Both the position numbers and the translations under genes were made by a program. Of a stretch of DNA of 64,000 nucleotides, positions 17,196 through 26,688 are shown one piece after another. The notes below the pieces were generated by a model, which did no database searches, had not been told where the DNA came from, and saw nothing but the letters and a program-made list of their open reading frames with translations. Source of the stretch: Chitinophaga filiformis (GTDB lineage Bacteria > Bacteroidota > Bacteroidia > Chitinophagales > Chitinophagaceae). The first letter of the stretch is position 1, and every line of letters begins with the position of its first letter. Where the stretch lies: assembly GCF_023100805.1 (NCBI RefSeq), contig NZ_CP095855.1, forward strand, positions 3,141,001 to 3,205,000, in the 5' to 3' direction.

Positions 17196-19328
17196 ATGAA
17201 CCAGACTGTTGTTTATCCTGGAAGTCCTTATCCGCTAGGGGCTACCTGGGACGGGAAAGGAGTAAATTTTGCGCTGTATGCAGACAATGCTACAGGGGTA
17301 GAATTATGTTTGTTTAACACTACTGCAGACGAGGTGGAAGCAGTGAAAATAAAGATCAGGGAGCGTTCCTACCAGGTATGGCATTGTTATCTCCCGGACG
17401 TAAAACCGGGGCAGCTGTACGGTTACCGGGTGCACGGCCCGTATGAACCACAGAACGGGCACCGTTTCAATCCGAAGAAGTTACTGATAGATCCTTACGC
17501 TAAGGCAATTGCCGGTACGATCAACTGGAGTGATGCCTTATTTGGCTATAAGATGAACGATCCCGAAGAAGACCTCAGCTTCAGTGATGTGGATAGTGTT
17601 CCGTTCATACCTAAATGTGTTGTTATAGATGACTATTTCGATTGGGAAGGAGATAAGCCTCCCAGGATAGCCTATAACGAGTCCATCATCTACGAAGCGC
17701 ATGTGAAAGGATTTACCAAACAGCATCCTGACATACCCGAAGAGATCAGGGGTACCTACGCCGGAATGGCGCATCCCGTTACGATTAACTATTTGAAGGA
17801 ATTAGGTATTACAGCTGTTGAACTGATGCCTGTACACCATTTTGTGGCAGACAGGCACCTGGTAGATAAAGGGCTGACCAATTACTGGGGATATAACACC
17901 ATCGGTTTCTTTGCACCTGATGCCCGGTATGCTGCAAGTGGTGTACTGGGGCAACAGGTAACTGAATTCAAACAACTGGTGAAAGTCCTGCACCAGGCAG
18001 GTATAGAGGTGATCCTGGATGTAGTATATAATCATACAGGTGAAGGCAATCACCTGGGGCCTACGCTGTCCTTCCGGGGAATTGACAATGCATCTTACTA
18101 CCGGCTTACGGACGACAAGCGCTTCTACATGGACTATACCGGTACTGGTAATACATTGAATGCCTATCTGCCCAATGTATTAAGGTTAATGATGGATAGC
18201 CTGCGCTACTGGATACTGGAAATGCATGTGGATGGTTTCCGCTTCGACCTGGCATCTGCGCTGGCACGCGAGCTGCATGAAGTGAACCGCCTGAGTGCTT
18301 TCTTTGATATCATTTACCAGGACCCCGTTATCTCGCAGGTAAAACTGATAGCGGAACCCTGGGATATTGGCGAAGGCGGTTACCAGGTCGGTAAGTTCCC
18401 GCCGGGATGGGCAGAATGGAATGGTAAATACAGGGACTGCATCCGCGATTACTGGCGAGGCGCTGACAGTATGCTGGGAGAGTTTGCGGAAAGGTTTACC
18501 GGCAGCTCAGACCTGTACAAGAATGACTATCGCAGCCCGACGGCCAGCATCAACTTTGTAACAGCCCATGATGGATTTACATTGCATGACCTGGTTTCCT
18601 ACAATGAAAAGCATAATGAGGCAAACCAGGACAATAATACGGATGGTGAAGACCATAACCGCTCCTGGAATTGCGGGGCAGAAGGCCCTACTGATGATGA
18701 AGCAGTACTGGCACTGAGACGCCGCCAGCAACGTAATTTCTTTGCTACCCTGCTGCTGTCGCAGGGTGTTCCTATGATCCTCGCCGGAGATGAACTGGGT
18801 CGTACCCAGCGGGGCAACAATAATGGTTATTGCCAGGATAATGAGCTGTCCTGGGTTAACTGGCAGGAGGTCGACCATGACCTGCTCCAGTTCACCCGTC
18901 AGCTGATAGCCCTGCGGAAAGCACATCCTGCATTCTGCCGGAGACGCTGGTTCCAGGGGCAGCCTATTAAGGGGATCGGCCTGGAAGATATTGCCTGGTT
19001 CCTGCCGGACGGTTCTGAAATGTCAGACGAGCACTGGAGCCATGATTTTGCAAAGTCCATGGCCGTATTCTTCAATGGCAAGGGGCTGCATGCCTCCGGT
19101 GCGAAAGGGGAACAGATAGTGGACGACAGCTTCTATATTATTTTCAATGCCCATTACGAACCACTCGACTTCAGGCTGCCGCATGAGAAATATGGTCGCG
19201 ACTGGACGAAGATGCTGGATACAAAGGATATGCATGTGACGGCCGGTGAAGAAACCTATTGCGGTGATGGCGTGATAAAAGTAGATGCACGGTCAGTCGT
19301 TGTGCTACGGCATAAGTTAATGCACTGA
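17196..19328 (+). CDS. glgX: Glycogen debranching enzyme GlgX/TreX-type (GH13_11)
   Basis: Hydrolyses alpha-1,6 branch points, releasing linear maltodextrin for TreY/TreZ. It has 710 aa, normal length. The N-terminal CBM48 domain (about 10-100) has SPYPLGATWDGKGVNFALY and GYRVHGPY. The barrel has ELMPVHHF, VVYNHTGEGN, region II GFRFDLASAL with nucleophile D351, LIAEPWDIG with acid/base E387, and TAHDGFTL with D459. GDELGRTQRGNNN and CQDNELSWVNW are characteristic of GlgX/isoamylase-type enzymes. It sits opposite treYZ, the arrangement expected for a TreX-TreY-TreZ route from glycogen to trehalose. No signal peptide, so cytosolic. Confidence 0.95.
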   Translation: MNQTVVYPGSPYPLGATWDGKGVNFALYADNATGVELCLFNTTADEVEAVKIKIRERSYQVWHCYLPDVKPGQLYGYRVHGPYEPQNGHRFNPKKLLIDPYAKAIAGTINWSDALFGYKMNDPEEDLSFSDVDSVPFIPKCVVIDDYFDWEGDKPPRIAYNESIIYEAHVKGFTKQHPDIPEEIRGTYAGMAHPVTINYLKELGITAVELMPVHHFVADRHLVDKGLTNYWGYNTIGFFAPDARYAASGVLGQQVTEFKQLVKVLHQAGIEVILDVVYNHTGEGNHLGPTLSFRGIDNASYYRLTDDKRFYMDYTGTGNTLNAYLPNVLRLMMDSLRYWILEMHVDGFRFDLASALARELHEVNRLSAFFDIIYQDPVISQVKLIAEPWDIGEGGYQVGKFPPGWAEWNGKYRDCIRDYWRGADSMLGEFAERFTGSSDLYKNDYRSPTASINFVTAHDGFTLHDLVSYNEKHNEANQDNNTDGEDHNRSWNCGAEGPTDDEAVLALRRRQQRNFFATLLLSQGVPMILAGDELGRTQRGNNNGYCQDNELSWVNWQEVDHDLLQFTRQLIALRKAHPAFCRRRWFQGQPIKGIGLEDIAWFLPDGSEMSDEHWSHDFAKSMAVFFNGKGLHASGAKGEQIVDDSFYIIFNAHYEPLDFRLPHEKYGRDWTKMLDTKDMHVTAGEETYCGDGVIKVDARSVVVLRHKLMH

Positions 19329-19332
19329 CAGA

Positions 19333-19836
19333 TCAGTTAATGAAATACATAAATTCCGTGCTGCTCCCCGGCAACTGTACCATCTTTTCATGATGCAGGC
19401 CTATCTTCTTAAGAAGGGTGATAGCATGTTCATTTTTCTCTGTTGTAATAGCTGCTACGCGGGGCAGTTGCAGGGTTGTTAAAGCGTAATGCTTTACGGC
19501 GCTGGCTGCCTCGAAAGCGTAGCCCTTGCCTGTATATTCAGGCAGGAAGGCAAAACCTATATCTACTTCTTCCAGCCCGTTCCTTTTGATCAGCCCCGTC
19601 ATACCTACAGGCGTATGCTCGTCTTTCAGCGCTACGAGATACAAGCCAAATCCATAACGGTCATAACTTGCCAGCGGGCCATTCACCAGGTAGTTGCGCG
19701 CGTCATCTAATCCCCTGACATTCCTGTCGCCGATATACGACAGCCAGATGTCAGTGTTTAGCAAGCGGACAATAAAAGGCGCGTCGTCAATGGTAAAGCG
19801 GCGAACAATTAACCTGGATGTTTCACAGACAAGCAT
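19333..19836 (-). CDS. GNAT acetyltransferase (RimJ/RimL type)
   Basis: An N-acetyltransferase of 167 aa. The opening ETSRLIVRRFTIDDAPFIV is typical of the RimJ/RimL-like branch. The acetyl-CoA loop appears as LPEYTGKGYAFEA (about 98-110), a Q/RxxGxG/A variant. The late beta-strand and helix EKNEHAITLLKKIGLHHE match the family. The substrate (protein N-terminus, aminoglycoside or small amine) cannot be told. The gene ends 5 bp from the convergent glgX stop, with no terminator room between them, so the two transcripts probably overlap. The divergent partner is the YdeI-like gene, with a shared 61-bp region between starts. Confidence 0.9.
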   Translation of the reverse strand: MLVCETSRLIVRRFTIDDAPFIVRLLNTDIWLSYIGDRNVRGLDDARNYLVNGPLASYDRYGFGLYLVALKDEHTPVGMTGLIKRNGLEEVDIGFAFLPEYTGKGYAFEAASAVKHYALTTLQLPRVAAITTEKNEHAITLLKKIGLHHEKMVQLPGSSTEFMYFIN

Positions 19837-19897
19837 AATGCAATTCTATAATTGTTAAAATTCAGACCTATTAAGTAAGTTAGCAAAAAAAAGCAAG

Positions 19898-20404
19898 ATG
19901 GTTAAGTATACTGCCACCATGTTGAAATTCGAGAAGCAGGGCGAAAAGACCGGATGGACATACATTGTTATTCCGGAAGATATTGCGCAGCAACTGAAGC
20001 CAGGGAACAGGAAGTCATTCCGGGTAAAGGGAAAGCTGGATAAGCATGCCATTGAGGCCGTTGCCGTGATGCCGATGGGCGACGGTTCCTTTATTCTGCC
20101 AGTGAATGCAGACATGCGCAGAGCTATCGCCAAAAGGGCCGGAGCACAGCTGGTAGTACAGATCGAAGAAGATGATAACCCCGAGCCTGTTTCTTCGCCC
20201 GAGCTGATGGAATGTTTGGAAGATGAGCCGGAGGCGCTGGCCTTCTTTAACAGCCTTGCAAAAGGGCACAGGAACTATTTCATGAAGTGGATCGAAAGTG
20301 CCAAAACCGAGCCTACGAAGGCCAAACGCATTGCACAGGCGGTCACTGCGCTGGCAAGGAAACAGGATTACCCCACCATGATGAGAGCGAACAAGGGAAA
20401 GTAA
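19898..20404 (+). CDS. YdeI/OmpD-associated protein with DUF1905 domain
   Basis: A 168-aa protein. The N-terminal DUF1905 fold (about 5-85) has GWTYIVIPEDIAQQL and FRVKGKLDKHAIEAVAVMP. The C-terminal YdeI part (about 105-165) has AFFNSLAKGHRNYFMKWIE followed by KAKRIAQAVTALARKQ. Proteins with this pair are common in Bacteroidota and are linked to stress tolerance and, in enterics, to bacteriocin protection, but the biochemical function is unknown. Cytosolic, no signal. The next gene follows after 30 bp in the same direction, so the two may be cotranscribed. Confidence 0.85.
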   Translation: MVKYTATMLKFEKQGEKTGWTYIVIPEDIAQQLKPGNRKSFRVKGKLDKHAIEAVAVMPMGDGSFILPVNADMRRAIAKRAGAQLVVQIEEDDNPEPVSSPELMECLEDEPEALAFFNSLAKGHRNYFMKWIESAKTEPTKAKRIAQAVTALARKQDYPTMMRANKGK

Positions 20405-20434
20405 TTGTACATTTGCGGGTAAATAAGAGATTAC

Positions 20435-21268
20435 ATGTATAAAGTCGGCGAATACAACCTGTTACGGGTTAAGAAAGAGAGTGAGTTTGGTCTGTTCCTG
20501 GACGGGGGTGAACAGGAGATCCTGATGCCTAAACGCTTCGTGCCGAAAGATGCAAAAAAAGGAGATGAACTGAGAGTATTCATCTATCATGATTCAGAGA
20601 ACAGGCTGACAGCCACCAGCCAGGAGCCATATGGTATAGTGGGAGATATCGTGAACCTGAAGGCAACAGGCGTGACAGAACAGGGCGCCTTCCTGGACTG
20701 GGGACTGATGAAAGACCTGTTTGTACCAGCCTCCAAGCAGATCAGCAAAATGCACCCGGGACAGGATTACCTGGTAAAGATCTACCTGGATGAATTGACC
20801 GGCAGGGTAGCGGCAACAGAGAAAATAGATCCTTATCTGAGCAATGAAAACCTGACAGTAAAAGAGCTGGATGTTGTGGATATGATCGTATACCGCCGCT
20901 CCGAGATAGGCTTTGTAGTGATCATTAATAATAAACATACAGGTATCCTGCACTATAGTGAAGTATTTGGCCCCGTGGATATTGGCGATAAACTCAAAGG
21001 CTTCATCAAATCCATCAAAGGCGATAAAATAGACGTGGTGACCGGCAAGCCCGGTTATGACAGGGTCGAGAGTGAAGCAGATAAGATACTGCGCCTGCTG
21101 AAGGAAAACGATGGCTACCTGCCTTACCACGATAAGTCAGCTCCGGAGGAGATCTACGATTTCTTCAGTATGAGTAAGAAGACCTTTAAAATGACCACCG
21201 GCGCGCTATATAAACAACGTAAGATCATCTTTACGCAGACAGGCATCAAACTGATTGATGAAGATTAA
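20435..21268 (+). CDS. CvfB-like S1 RNA-binding protein
   Basis: A 277-aa protein of the CvfB/YitL family. Tandem S1-like OB folds: about 1-65 (GEYNLLRVKKESEFGLFLDG), about 70-130 (GAFLDWGLMKDLFVPASKQ) and about 145-205 (GFVVIINNKHTGILHYSEV). A C-terminal winged-helix follows, in which ENDGYLPYHDKSAPEEIYDF and the SKKTFKMTTGALYKQRKI helix are signature. Members bind RNA, and in Staphylococcus affect virulence gene expression; a translation-associated role is likely. A strong terminator at 21296-21345 ends the transcript. Confidence 0.9.
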   Translation: MYKVGEYNLLRVKKESEFGLFLDGGEQEILMPKRFVPKDAKKGDELRVFIYHDSENRLTATSQEPYGIVGDIVNLKATGVTEQGAFLDWGLMKDLFVPASKQISKMHPGQDYLVKIYLDELTGRVAATEKIDPYLSNENLTVKELDVVDMIVYRRSEIGFVVIINNKHTGILHYSEVFGPVDIGDKLKGFIKSIKGDKIDVVTGKPGYDRVESEADKILRLLKENDGYLPYHDKSAPEEIYDFFSMSKKTFKMTTGALYKQRKIIFTQTGIKLIDED

Positions 21269-21295
21269 CTGCTGAGAATATATTTCACAGGTAAT

Positions 21296-21345
21296 ACAGC
21301 TCCTCCCCGCCTGACCATCATCAGTGCCGGAGGAGCTGTCCTTTT
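21296..21345 (+). terminator. Intrinsic terminator after CvfB-like gene
   Basis: Arms acagctcctcc (21296-21306) and ggaggagctgt (21329-21339), perfect over 11 bp, then ccttttatctt. The 28-nt gap to the stop codon and the T-rich tail fit. The 250 bp after it, to the GH5 gene, hold its leader and nothing else I can call. Confidence 0.75.
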
Positions 21346-21601
21346 ATCTTATTCCTTCCCGCCCTAACTACCCGTTATAACACCCATGTATCAGCTGAAT
21401 GATTGTTTGTTGAACATCAGTTACTTATCCTCATTTGCAAAAAAAAGCAATCGTTTACGTGGTACCCAATCCTTTCTTGTGCGACATCTATGCGTAGCGT
21501 AGCTTACCTGGCCGGTAAGCAAGCCATTTTCGATATGAAAACCTTAAATACCCTCTATGAAGATCCATTACACAAACCGGTTGTGCGTCATTCCACGAAA
21601 T

Positions 21602-23590
21602 ATGCGTCAACTTAGACTATTTTGTTCACTGCTTTTGCTGGCCCTGTGCCTTGGGGCCGGGCAGGCATACTCCCAGCTGACCCGCCTGCGGGCCGACGGG
21701 AAACGTATTGTCAATGCCGATAACCAGGAAGTGATCCTGAAAGGGATCAACGTCGGTGGTTGGTTATTACAGGAAGGATATATGATGAAACCAGGTGGTG
21801 GCGGTACCCAATGGTCTGTTAAAAAAAGCTTGTACGATCAGGGACAGAGCGATGCTGCCGTCGAAGCCTTTTATCAGAGCTGGCGCGACAACTTCATCAC
21901 AAAAGCTGATGTTGATTACATGGCTTCCCTTGGTTTCAACAGCATCCGCCTGCCATTGCATTATGATCTGTTCCTTACACCTGCGCAGCGTGCAGTCAGA
22001 AATGGCGTTGCACGCAACTCATCAACCTACAACAATTATGTTAATTCACTGACCTCCTGGTACAACAGCAACACCCTGTTCACTGATGCTAACCTGGAGG
22101 GTTTCCGCCTGACAGACAGTTTGCTGAAATGGGCTGCTGCCAACAAAATGTATGTTGTATTAGACCTGCATGCCGCTCCCGGTGCTGCCGGTACTGATGC
22201 AAACATTGCTGATGCATTTGTGGGCAACGACCTGTGGAACAGATCTATTTATCAGGACATCACCGTACGTTTATGGCAGCGTATCTCTGCCCGTTATATC
22301 AACGATGACAGGATCGCTTTCTATGACCTGATCAATGAGCCAAACAACGTACCTGCGAATCAGCAGATCCATGCACTCTTCGAAAGACTGATCAATGCCA
22401 TCCGTGCACAGGGCGACACGCACCTGCTCATGATCGAGGGCAATGGCTGGGGTAACCAGTATAATTACCTGGAACCATTTACGTTCACCAACAGGAGTAA
22501 CCTGGTGTATAATGCACATCGTTATGGTACCTCTACTTCTACAACCACTACCAATGGTGATGCAAACCAGATCAATGAACTGGGTAACATCAACAATTTC
22601 CGTAACACGCACAATGTGCCTGTAGTGGTTGGGGAAACCGGTGAGAACAGCGCCGACTGGCTTCGGGCTAACATCGCTGCTATGAATGCTGCCGGAGTAG
22701 GTTGGTTCCACTGGACTTACAAACGTTTTGATGCGGGCGAGAATGCTGCACTCCTGCGCATTCCTCCTCCCTACCTGGTAGACGGCGCCGGCAACATGAG
22801 TGCTGTATTGAACAATATCAAATTTGCCAACAATGTAAAGAACGTGAATACCATCGCCGCGGTTGCTCCCGGTAAAAGTTCTGCCAATGCACCCATCGGC
22901 AAAACGGTTTGGCTGCAGGGCTTCAATGGTAAGTACGTTACATCGAAGAATGGCGTAGGCGCTATGTGGTGCGATGCCAATACTCCTCAGGCATGGGAAT
23001 TCTTCCAGGTAGTAGATGCCGGTAATGGTAAGATCGCGCTGAAAGGTAATACCGGTAACTATGTTTCTTCTGAGAACGGAGAACAGGCCATTACCTGTAA
23101 CAGGCCAACTGTTCAGGGCTGGGAGATGTTCGACTGGATAGAAACTGCTGATGGTAAAGTAGCGCTCAGAGGCAACAATGGCTTATATGTTTCTTCTGAG
23201 AACGGTCAGCAGGCCATGACCTGTACAAGACAAACCGTACAGGGATGGGAAGCATTTACTTTCGGTATCGTTAGTGCTGCAGCAGCTAAAACAATAGCAG
23301 CAGTACAGCCGGCAGACAAGACCGACCTGAGTGTTGAAGCGAATGGCAGCCTCCTGGTATATCCTAACCCGGTTGCAAAAGGAAGCACCCTGGTCGTAAA
23401 TGTGAAAAAATACAATGCATCTGCCCCGGTAAATGTGGCGGTTGTTGATGTGAACAGGAAAGTGGTGGTTTATAAGAAAGCCAATGCCCCTGTTGTGAAC
23501 ATCTCAACTGGCAACATAGCCAGCGGATTTTATATACTGTCAGTAACCAATGGTAAAGACACTTATACCAGCAAAGTACTGATCCAATAA
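21602..23590 (+). CDS. Secreted GH5 glycosidase with fascin-like domain and T9SS sorting domain
   Basis: An exported 662-aa beta-glycanase/glucanase. I start at 21602 ([20 protein letters not shown]) because the signal peptide follows directly; an upstream in-frame ATG at 21557 adds 15 polar residues. The GH5 domain (about 27-425) has [25 protein letters not shown], acid/base E246 (YDLINEPNN) and nucleophile E345 (VVGETGENS), closest in look to GH5_9-type exo-beta-glucanases. A beta-trefoil of fascin type (about 440-570) has three similar units built on [12 protein letters not shown]. The T9SS type A C-terminal domain (about 590-662) has [16 protein letters not shown], ending YTSKVLIQ. It leads a run of three T9SS cargo genes. 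Confidence 0.92.
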   Translation: MRQLRLFCSLLLLALCLGAGQAYSQLTRLRADGKRIVNADNQEVILKGINVGGWLLQEGYMMKPGGGGTQWSVKKSLYDQGQSDAAVEAFYQSWRDNFITKADVDYMASLGFNSIRLPLHYDLFLTPAQRAVRNGVARNSSTYNNYVNSLTSWYNSNTLFTDANLEGFRLTDSLLKWAAANKMYVVLDLHAAPGAAGTDANIADAFVGNDLWNRSIYQDITVRLWQRISARYINDDRIAFYDLINEPNNVPANQQIHALFERLINAIRAQGDTHLLMIEGNGWGNQYNYLEPFTFTNRSNLVYNAHRYGTSTSTTTTNGDANQINELGNINNFRNTHNVPVVVGETGENSADWLRANIAAMNAAGVGWFHWTYKRFDAGENAALLRIPPPYLVDGAGNMSAVLNNIKFANNVKNVNTIAAVAPGKSSANAPIGKTVWLQGFNGKYVTSKNGVGAMWCDANTPQAWEFFQVVDAGNGKIALKGNTGNYVSSENGEQAITCNRPTVQGWEMFDWIETADGKVALRGNNGLYVSSENGQQAMTCTRQTVQGWEAFTFGIVSAAAAKTIAAVQPADKTDLSVEANGSLLVYPNPVAKGSTLVVNVKKYNASAPVNVAVVDVNRKVVVYKKANAPVVNISTGNIASGFYILSVTNGKDTYTSKVLIQ

Positions 23591-23673
23591 ATTATTTATA
23601 GAGAAGGGCTACCGTAGTGGCAGTCCTTCTTTTTGTAAGTTTTTTCTTTTCCCTCATGATAACCATTAACAGA

Positions 23674-23988
23674 ATGCGAAACCTCTGCATCCTCGCACTC
23701 TTGGCCGGTAGCCTGACGCTCCACCCTCATGGGGCGCAGGCGCTACCGCCGGTCAACTGGCATACCCTTGCTACACAGGAAAACACCCTTCCGGTGAAGC
23801 TGGCCGCATACGGCATAAACGCTCCTGTGAATATTTTCCGGTTGGATGTAAACAGCATCGCAGTGGTTTATAAGAAAGTTAATGCATCCTGCGTTTCTTT
23901 CAGCACCGGTAGTAAGGCCGGCGGTATTTACATACCGACAGTAACAAACGGTAAGAAGTATTACAGCAGGAAAATAGTTATACAATAA
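23674..23988 (+). CDS. Short secreted protein that is almost only a T9SS type A sorting domain
   Basis: A 104-aa ORF from the ATG at 23674: signal peptide MRNLCILALLAGSLTLHPHG AQA, a 25-residue linker, then a domain aligning with the last 65 residues of the GH5 neighbour (SIAVVYKKVNASCVSFSTGS, ending YYSRKIVIQ). The YPNP start of the domain is missing, the SGFYIL motif became GGIYIP, and cysteine has appeared. This fits a decayed duplicate whose catalytic part was deleted, but the frame, signal peptide and end are intact, so a tiny expressed T9SS substrate is possible. It sits 83 bp after the GH5 stop. Confidence 0.55.
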   Translation: MRNLCILALLAGSLTLHPHGAQALPPVNWHTLATQENTLPVKLAAYGINAPVNIFRLDVNSIAVVYKKVNASCVSFSTGSKAGGIYIPTVTNGKKYYSRKIVIQ

Positions 23989-24058
23989 GTCCTTTTTATT
24001 CATATAACGCTACCGGGCGATGGTCCGGTAGTTTTTTTCTCACATTCAACCCGTTTTT

Positions 24059-25480
24059 ATGCAAAAGTTCTACGCATTGGTACTCCTGGCCAGCCTGGCA
24101 TTTCCCGTTATCCAGGTAAAGGCACAAACGACTCCTGCTACCTGGCAGGAGCACTGGTTTGAACACAACCAGATTGTTTCCCGCGTGTTCCTCGACAATG
24201 ATCTGGCCCTTTATTTCGACAGTGACGTCAGCAGCGCTGTCACCTGGCCCCGCCAGTATCTGGGTGATGTATGGCGTTATACCAAGAAAACCTATGGCTC
24301 TTTTGGTACGGAACCACAGCTGTATGCTATCCTGCATACAGGAAAGTATAGTGGTGGGCACCCTTCCACTTATTTTGACGCCAGCCATGACAACAGGAAT
24401 GTGATCGATGCCGGCGCCGGTCCCTGGACGGGCGCTACGCAGGGCGATTACAACCTGCTTACGCATGAAGTGGCCCATATTGTTGAATTAGGAGGCAAGA
24501 ACATGCATAATTCTCCCGCCTTCGGCATATGGGGAGACAGTAAATGGGCAGAGATCTTCATTTACGACGTCTACAAAGGCTTGGGGCTGGAAAGCAGGGC
24601 TACTTCCGCCTATAATGAGTTCACTGCCGCCCGCGACGGTTTCCCAAGGGCCAACACGGCCTGGTTCAGGGACTGGTTCTATCCCATTTACAGCCAGTAT
24701 GGCGGCTCACAGGTATTGAACCGCTATTTTACACAGTTATCCCTGTATTTTTCAAGATCCGGTACTAACTACAACAGCATGAACATGGGCGAGTTTGTGC
24801 ATTTCTGGAGCGCCGCTGCAGGTGTGAACCTGAAACAACTGGCTACAAACGCTTTTGGCTGGACAAGCCAGTATGAATCCCAGTTTGTACAGGCACAGCA
24901 AACCTATCCTTTCACTTATTCCACACCAGCGCCAATAGCTGTGAGCCTTTTCCAGGACTATAACTATGGTGGTTATGGCATATACCTGCCCGTGGGTACC
25001 TACAACCTGGCCAAGTTAAAGGCCTATGGTGCGCGTAATGATGATATTACTTCCCTGAAGGTAGCACCGGGGTATAAGATCGTATTGTATGCGGATGATA
25101 ACTTCTCCGGCGCCAGCACTACTATTACATCAGACGTTCCTTTACTGGATGTTGCAACCTGGAATGACAAGGTGTCTTCTGTGATCATTTCAGCGCTGTC
25201 TCCCGCAGAAACTGTTGCAGCGCATGAAGAAAGCACCGGTATCAATGTATTTCCCAACCCGTCTGTGAGCGGAGGTACGCTGACTGTACAGGTAGAGAAA
25301 TATGATCCGTCAAAACCGGTACAGGTACAGTTACTGGATGTGAATAAGAAGGTGGCGGCATATAAGAAAACAAATACACAACGTGTATCGCTTGCCACCG
25401 GCAATATCGCCAGCGGTTTTTATGTCCTGGTGGTAACAAATGGTGCGAAGGTCTATACAAAGAAAGTATTGATCCAATAA
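24059..25480 (+). CDS. Secreted HExxH metallopeptidase with beta/gamma-crystallin and T9SS domains
   Basis: An exported 473-aa protein. Signal peptide 1-22 (ends VKAQ). The catalytic domain (about 25-290) has the zinc motif HEVAH at 136-140 in LLTHEVAHIVELGG and downstream WAEIFIYDVYKGLGLE, with an acidic residue that could be the third ligand. It resembles the basic-secretory-protein/gluzincin-like peptidases. A beta/gamma-crystallin unit (about 305-393) has YNYGGYGIYLPVG and YADDNFSGASTTI, typically a calcium-binding or wall-protective fold. The C-terminus (about 397-473) is a T9SS type A domain (NVFPNPSVSGGTL, ending YTKKVLIQ). It closely resembles the sorting domains of the two genes upstream. 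A strong terminator follows. Confidence 0.88.
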   Translation: MQKFYALVLLASLAFPVIQVKAQTTPATWQEHWFEHNQIVSRVFLDNDLALYFDSDVSSAVTWPRQYLGDVWRYTKKTYGSFGTEPQLYAILHTGKYSGGHPSTYFDASHDNRNVIDAGAGPWTGATQGDYNLLTHEVAHIVELGGKNMHNSPAFGIWGDSKWAEIFIYDVYKGLGLESRATSAYNEFTAARDGFPRANTAWFRDWFYPIYSQYGGSQVLNRYFTQLSLYFSRSGTNYNSMNMGEFVHFWSAAAGVNLKQLATNAFGWTSQYESQFVQAQQTYPFTYSTPAPIAVSLFQDYNYGGYGIYLPVGTYNLAKLKAYGARNDDITSLKVAPGYKIVLYADDNFSGASTTITSDVPLLDVATWNDKVSSVIISALSPAETVAAHEESTGINVFPNPSVSGGTLTVQVEKYDPSKPVQVQLLDVNKKVAAYKKTNTQRVSLATGNIASGFYVLVVTNGAKVYTKKVLIQ

Positions 25481-25504
25481 TCATTCGGCTCCCTATATAT
25501 ATGT

Positions 25505-25540
25505 AAAAAGGCTGTTCCGCCGTGGGCGGACAGCCTTTTT
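25505..25540. terminator. Bidirectional intrinsic terminator
   Basis: Arms aaaaaggctgttccgcc (25505-25521) and ggcggacagccttttt (25525-25540), with a 3-nt loop and A/T-runs on both sides. It sits between the convergent metallopeptidase and efflux genes. Confidence 0.9.
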
Positions 25541-25559
25541 CGCTGAATTACATCCTTTC

Positions 25560-26687
25560 TTACTTGCCTATTTTAACGTGCTTAAGGTCTGCGCCGTCTC
25601 TTAACTCTTCCGTGGCGGCAGTTACGATGGTGTCGCCCTCGTTGAGATCAGTTCCATATATTTCAATTTTTCCGTCTGCTTCGCGTCCGGTCTGTACCTG
25701 TACCCTTTCCGCCTTACCATTTACAACCTTCACCACAAATACATTCACAGTAGAATTAACAACCGCCGTCTTTGGTACGAGGAACGCGCTGTCTGCACTG
25801 TTCATGGGAATGTTCACTTCTGCGATCATGCCGGGAAGCAGCTTTTTATCATTGTTAATCACATCCATTTCGATACGCTGTGAACGCAGTCTGCTGTCCA
25901 GGGCCCCGGAAAGACGGTTTACCTTCGCGGTGAATGATTTACCGGTAAAAGCCTTCACATTGAAATTGACCTCACTGTTGTTGGCCAGGTAACTGGTATA
26001 TGCTTCCGGAACGGAGATCACAAGACGCAGTTTCTTTTGTTCCTGGAGGGTAAATAAGGGGAATTCAGAGCCTTTCCCGGTCGGACCGACATAGGCGCCC
26101 GCACTCACATTTCTTGCGCTTATAACGCCTGAAAATGGCGCTCTGATCTCCAGGTAGTTCCTGGTATCGCTGATCTCCCTGTAAGATGCCCTGGCGGCAT
26201 CCAGTTGTGCTTTATCTGCGTTCTGGCGGGCCAGCGCTATGTCAAGATCATTCTTAGACACGGTGCCCGGCGTCAGGCTGGTATTGTACAAACGGTCGTA
26301 GTTCGCTTTGCTGGCCAGGTATATAGCTTCCTGTGCCTTTAACCTGGATTCTGCACCAGCCAGCTGGGAACTGATCTCAGGTGCTTCCATAGTGGCCAGC
26401 AGCTGGCCGGTGCTCACTTCAGCCCCTACATCCACATGCAGCTTTCTTACAAAGCTGCTCACCTTCGCATAGATGTCCACCTGCTGGTAGGCAATGAGCT
26501 CACCGGGTATCTGTAATGAGGAAGACAATTTACCTTTCTGCAGGGACAGGGCAGATACGGCAGCCTCCTCTGGCGCAGCGGCTTCCTTTGTTTCTGATTT
26601 ACCTTCCGTATGGCTGCAGCTGCTGAGCAGCATCGTAGCAGGTAAACTGCATATTATCGTGATAGCAAGTGCTTTTAGACTGTTCAT
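25560..26687 (-). CDS. RND efflux periplasmic adaptor (membrane fusion lipoprotein)
   Basis: About 375 aa from the ATG at 26687. This start gives a lipoprotein signal MNSLKALAITIICSLPATML with lipobox LSSC, lipidated at Cys24, and leaves one base after the stop of the pump gene. Biotinyl-lipoyl halves flank a helical hairpin: IPGELIAYQQVDIYAKVSSF and IRAPFSGVISARNVSAGAYV, with the hairpin (ESRLKAQEAIYLASKANYDR) between. A beta-barrel and membrane-proximal domain follow (GADLKHVKIG end). It links the inner-membrane RND pump to the outer-membrane channel. It is third in a three-gene operon: channel, pump, adaptor. The substrate is not predictable. Confidence 0.92.
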   Translation of the reverse strand: MNSLKALAITIICSLPATMLLSSCSHTEGKSETKEAAAPEEAAVSALSLQKGKLSSSLQIPGELIAYQQVDIYAKVSSFVRKLHVDVGAEVSTGQLLATMEAPEISSQLAGAESRLKAQEAIYLASKANYDRLYNTSLTPGTVSKNDLDIALARQNADKAQLDAARASYREISDTRNYLEIRAPFSGVISARNVSAGAYVGPTGKGSEFPLFTLQEQKKLRLVISVPEAYTSYLANNSEVNFNVKAFTGKSFTAKVNRLSGALDSRLRSQRIEMDVINNDKKLLPGMIAEVNIPMNSADSAFLVPKTAVVNSTVNVFVVKVVNGKAERVQVQTGREADGKIEIYGTDLNEGDTIVTAATEELRDGADLKHVKIGK

Positions 26688-26688
26688 A

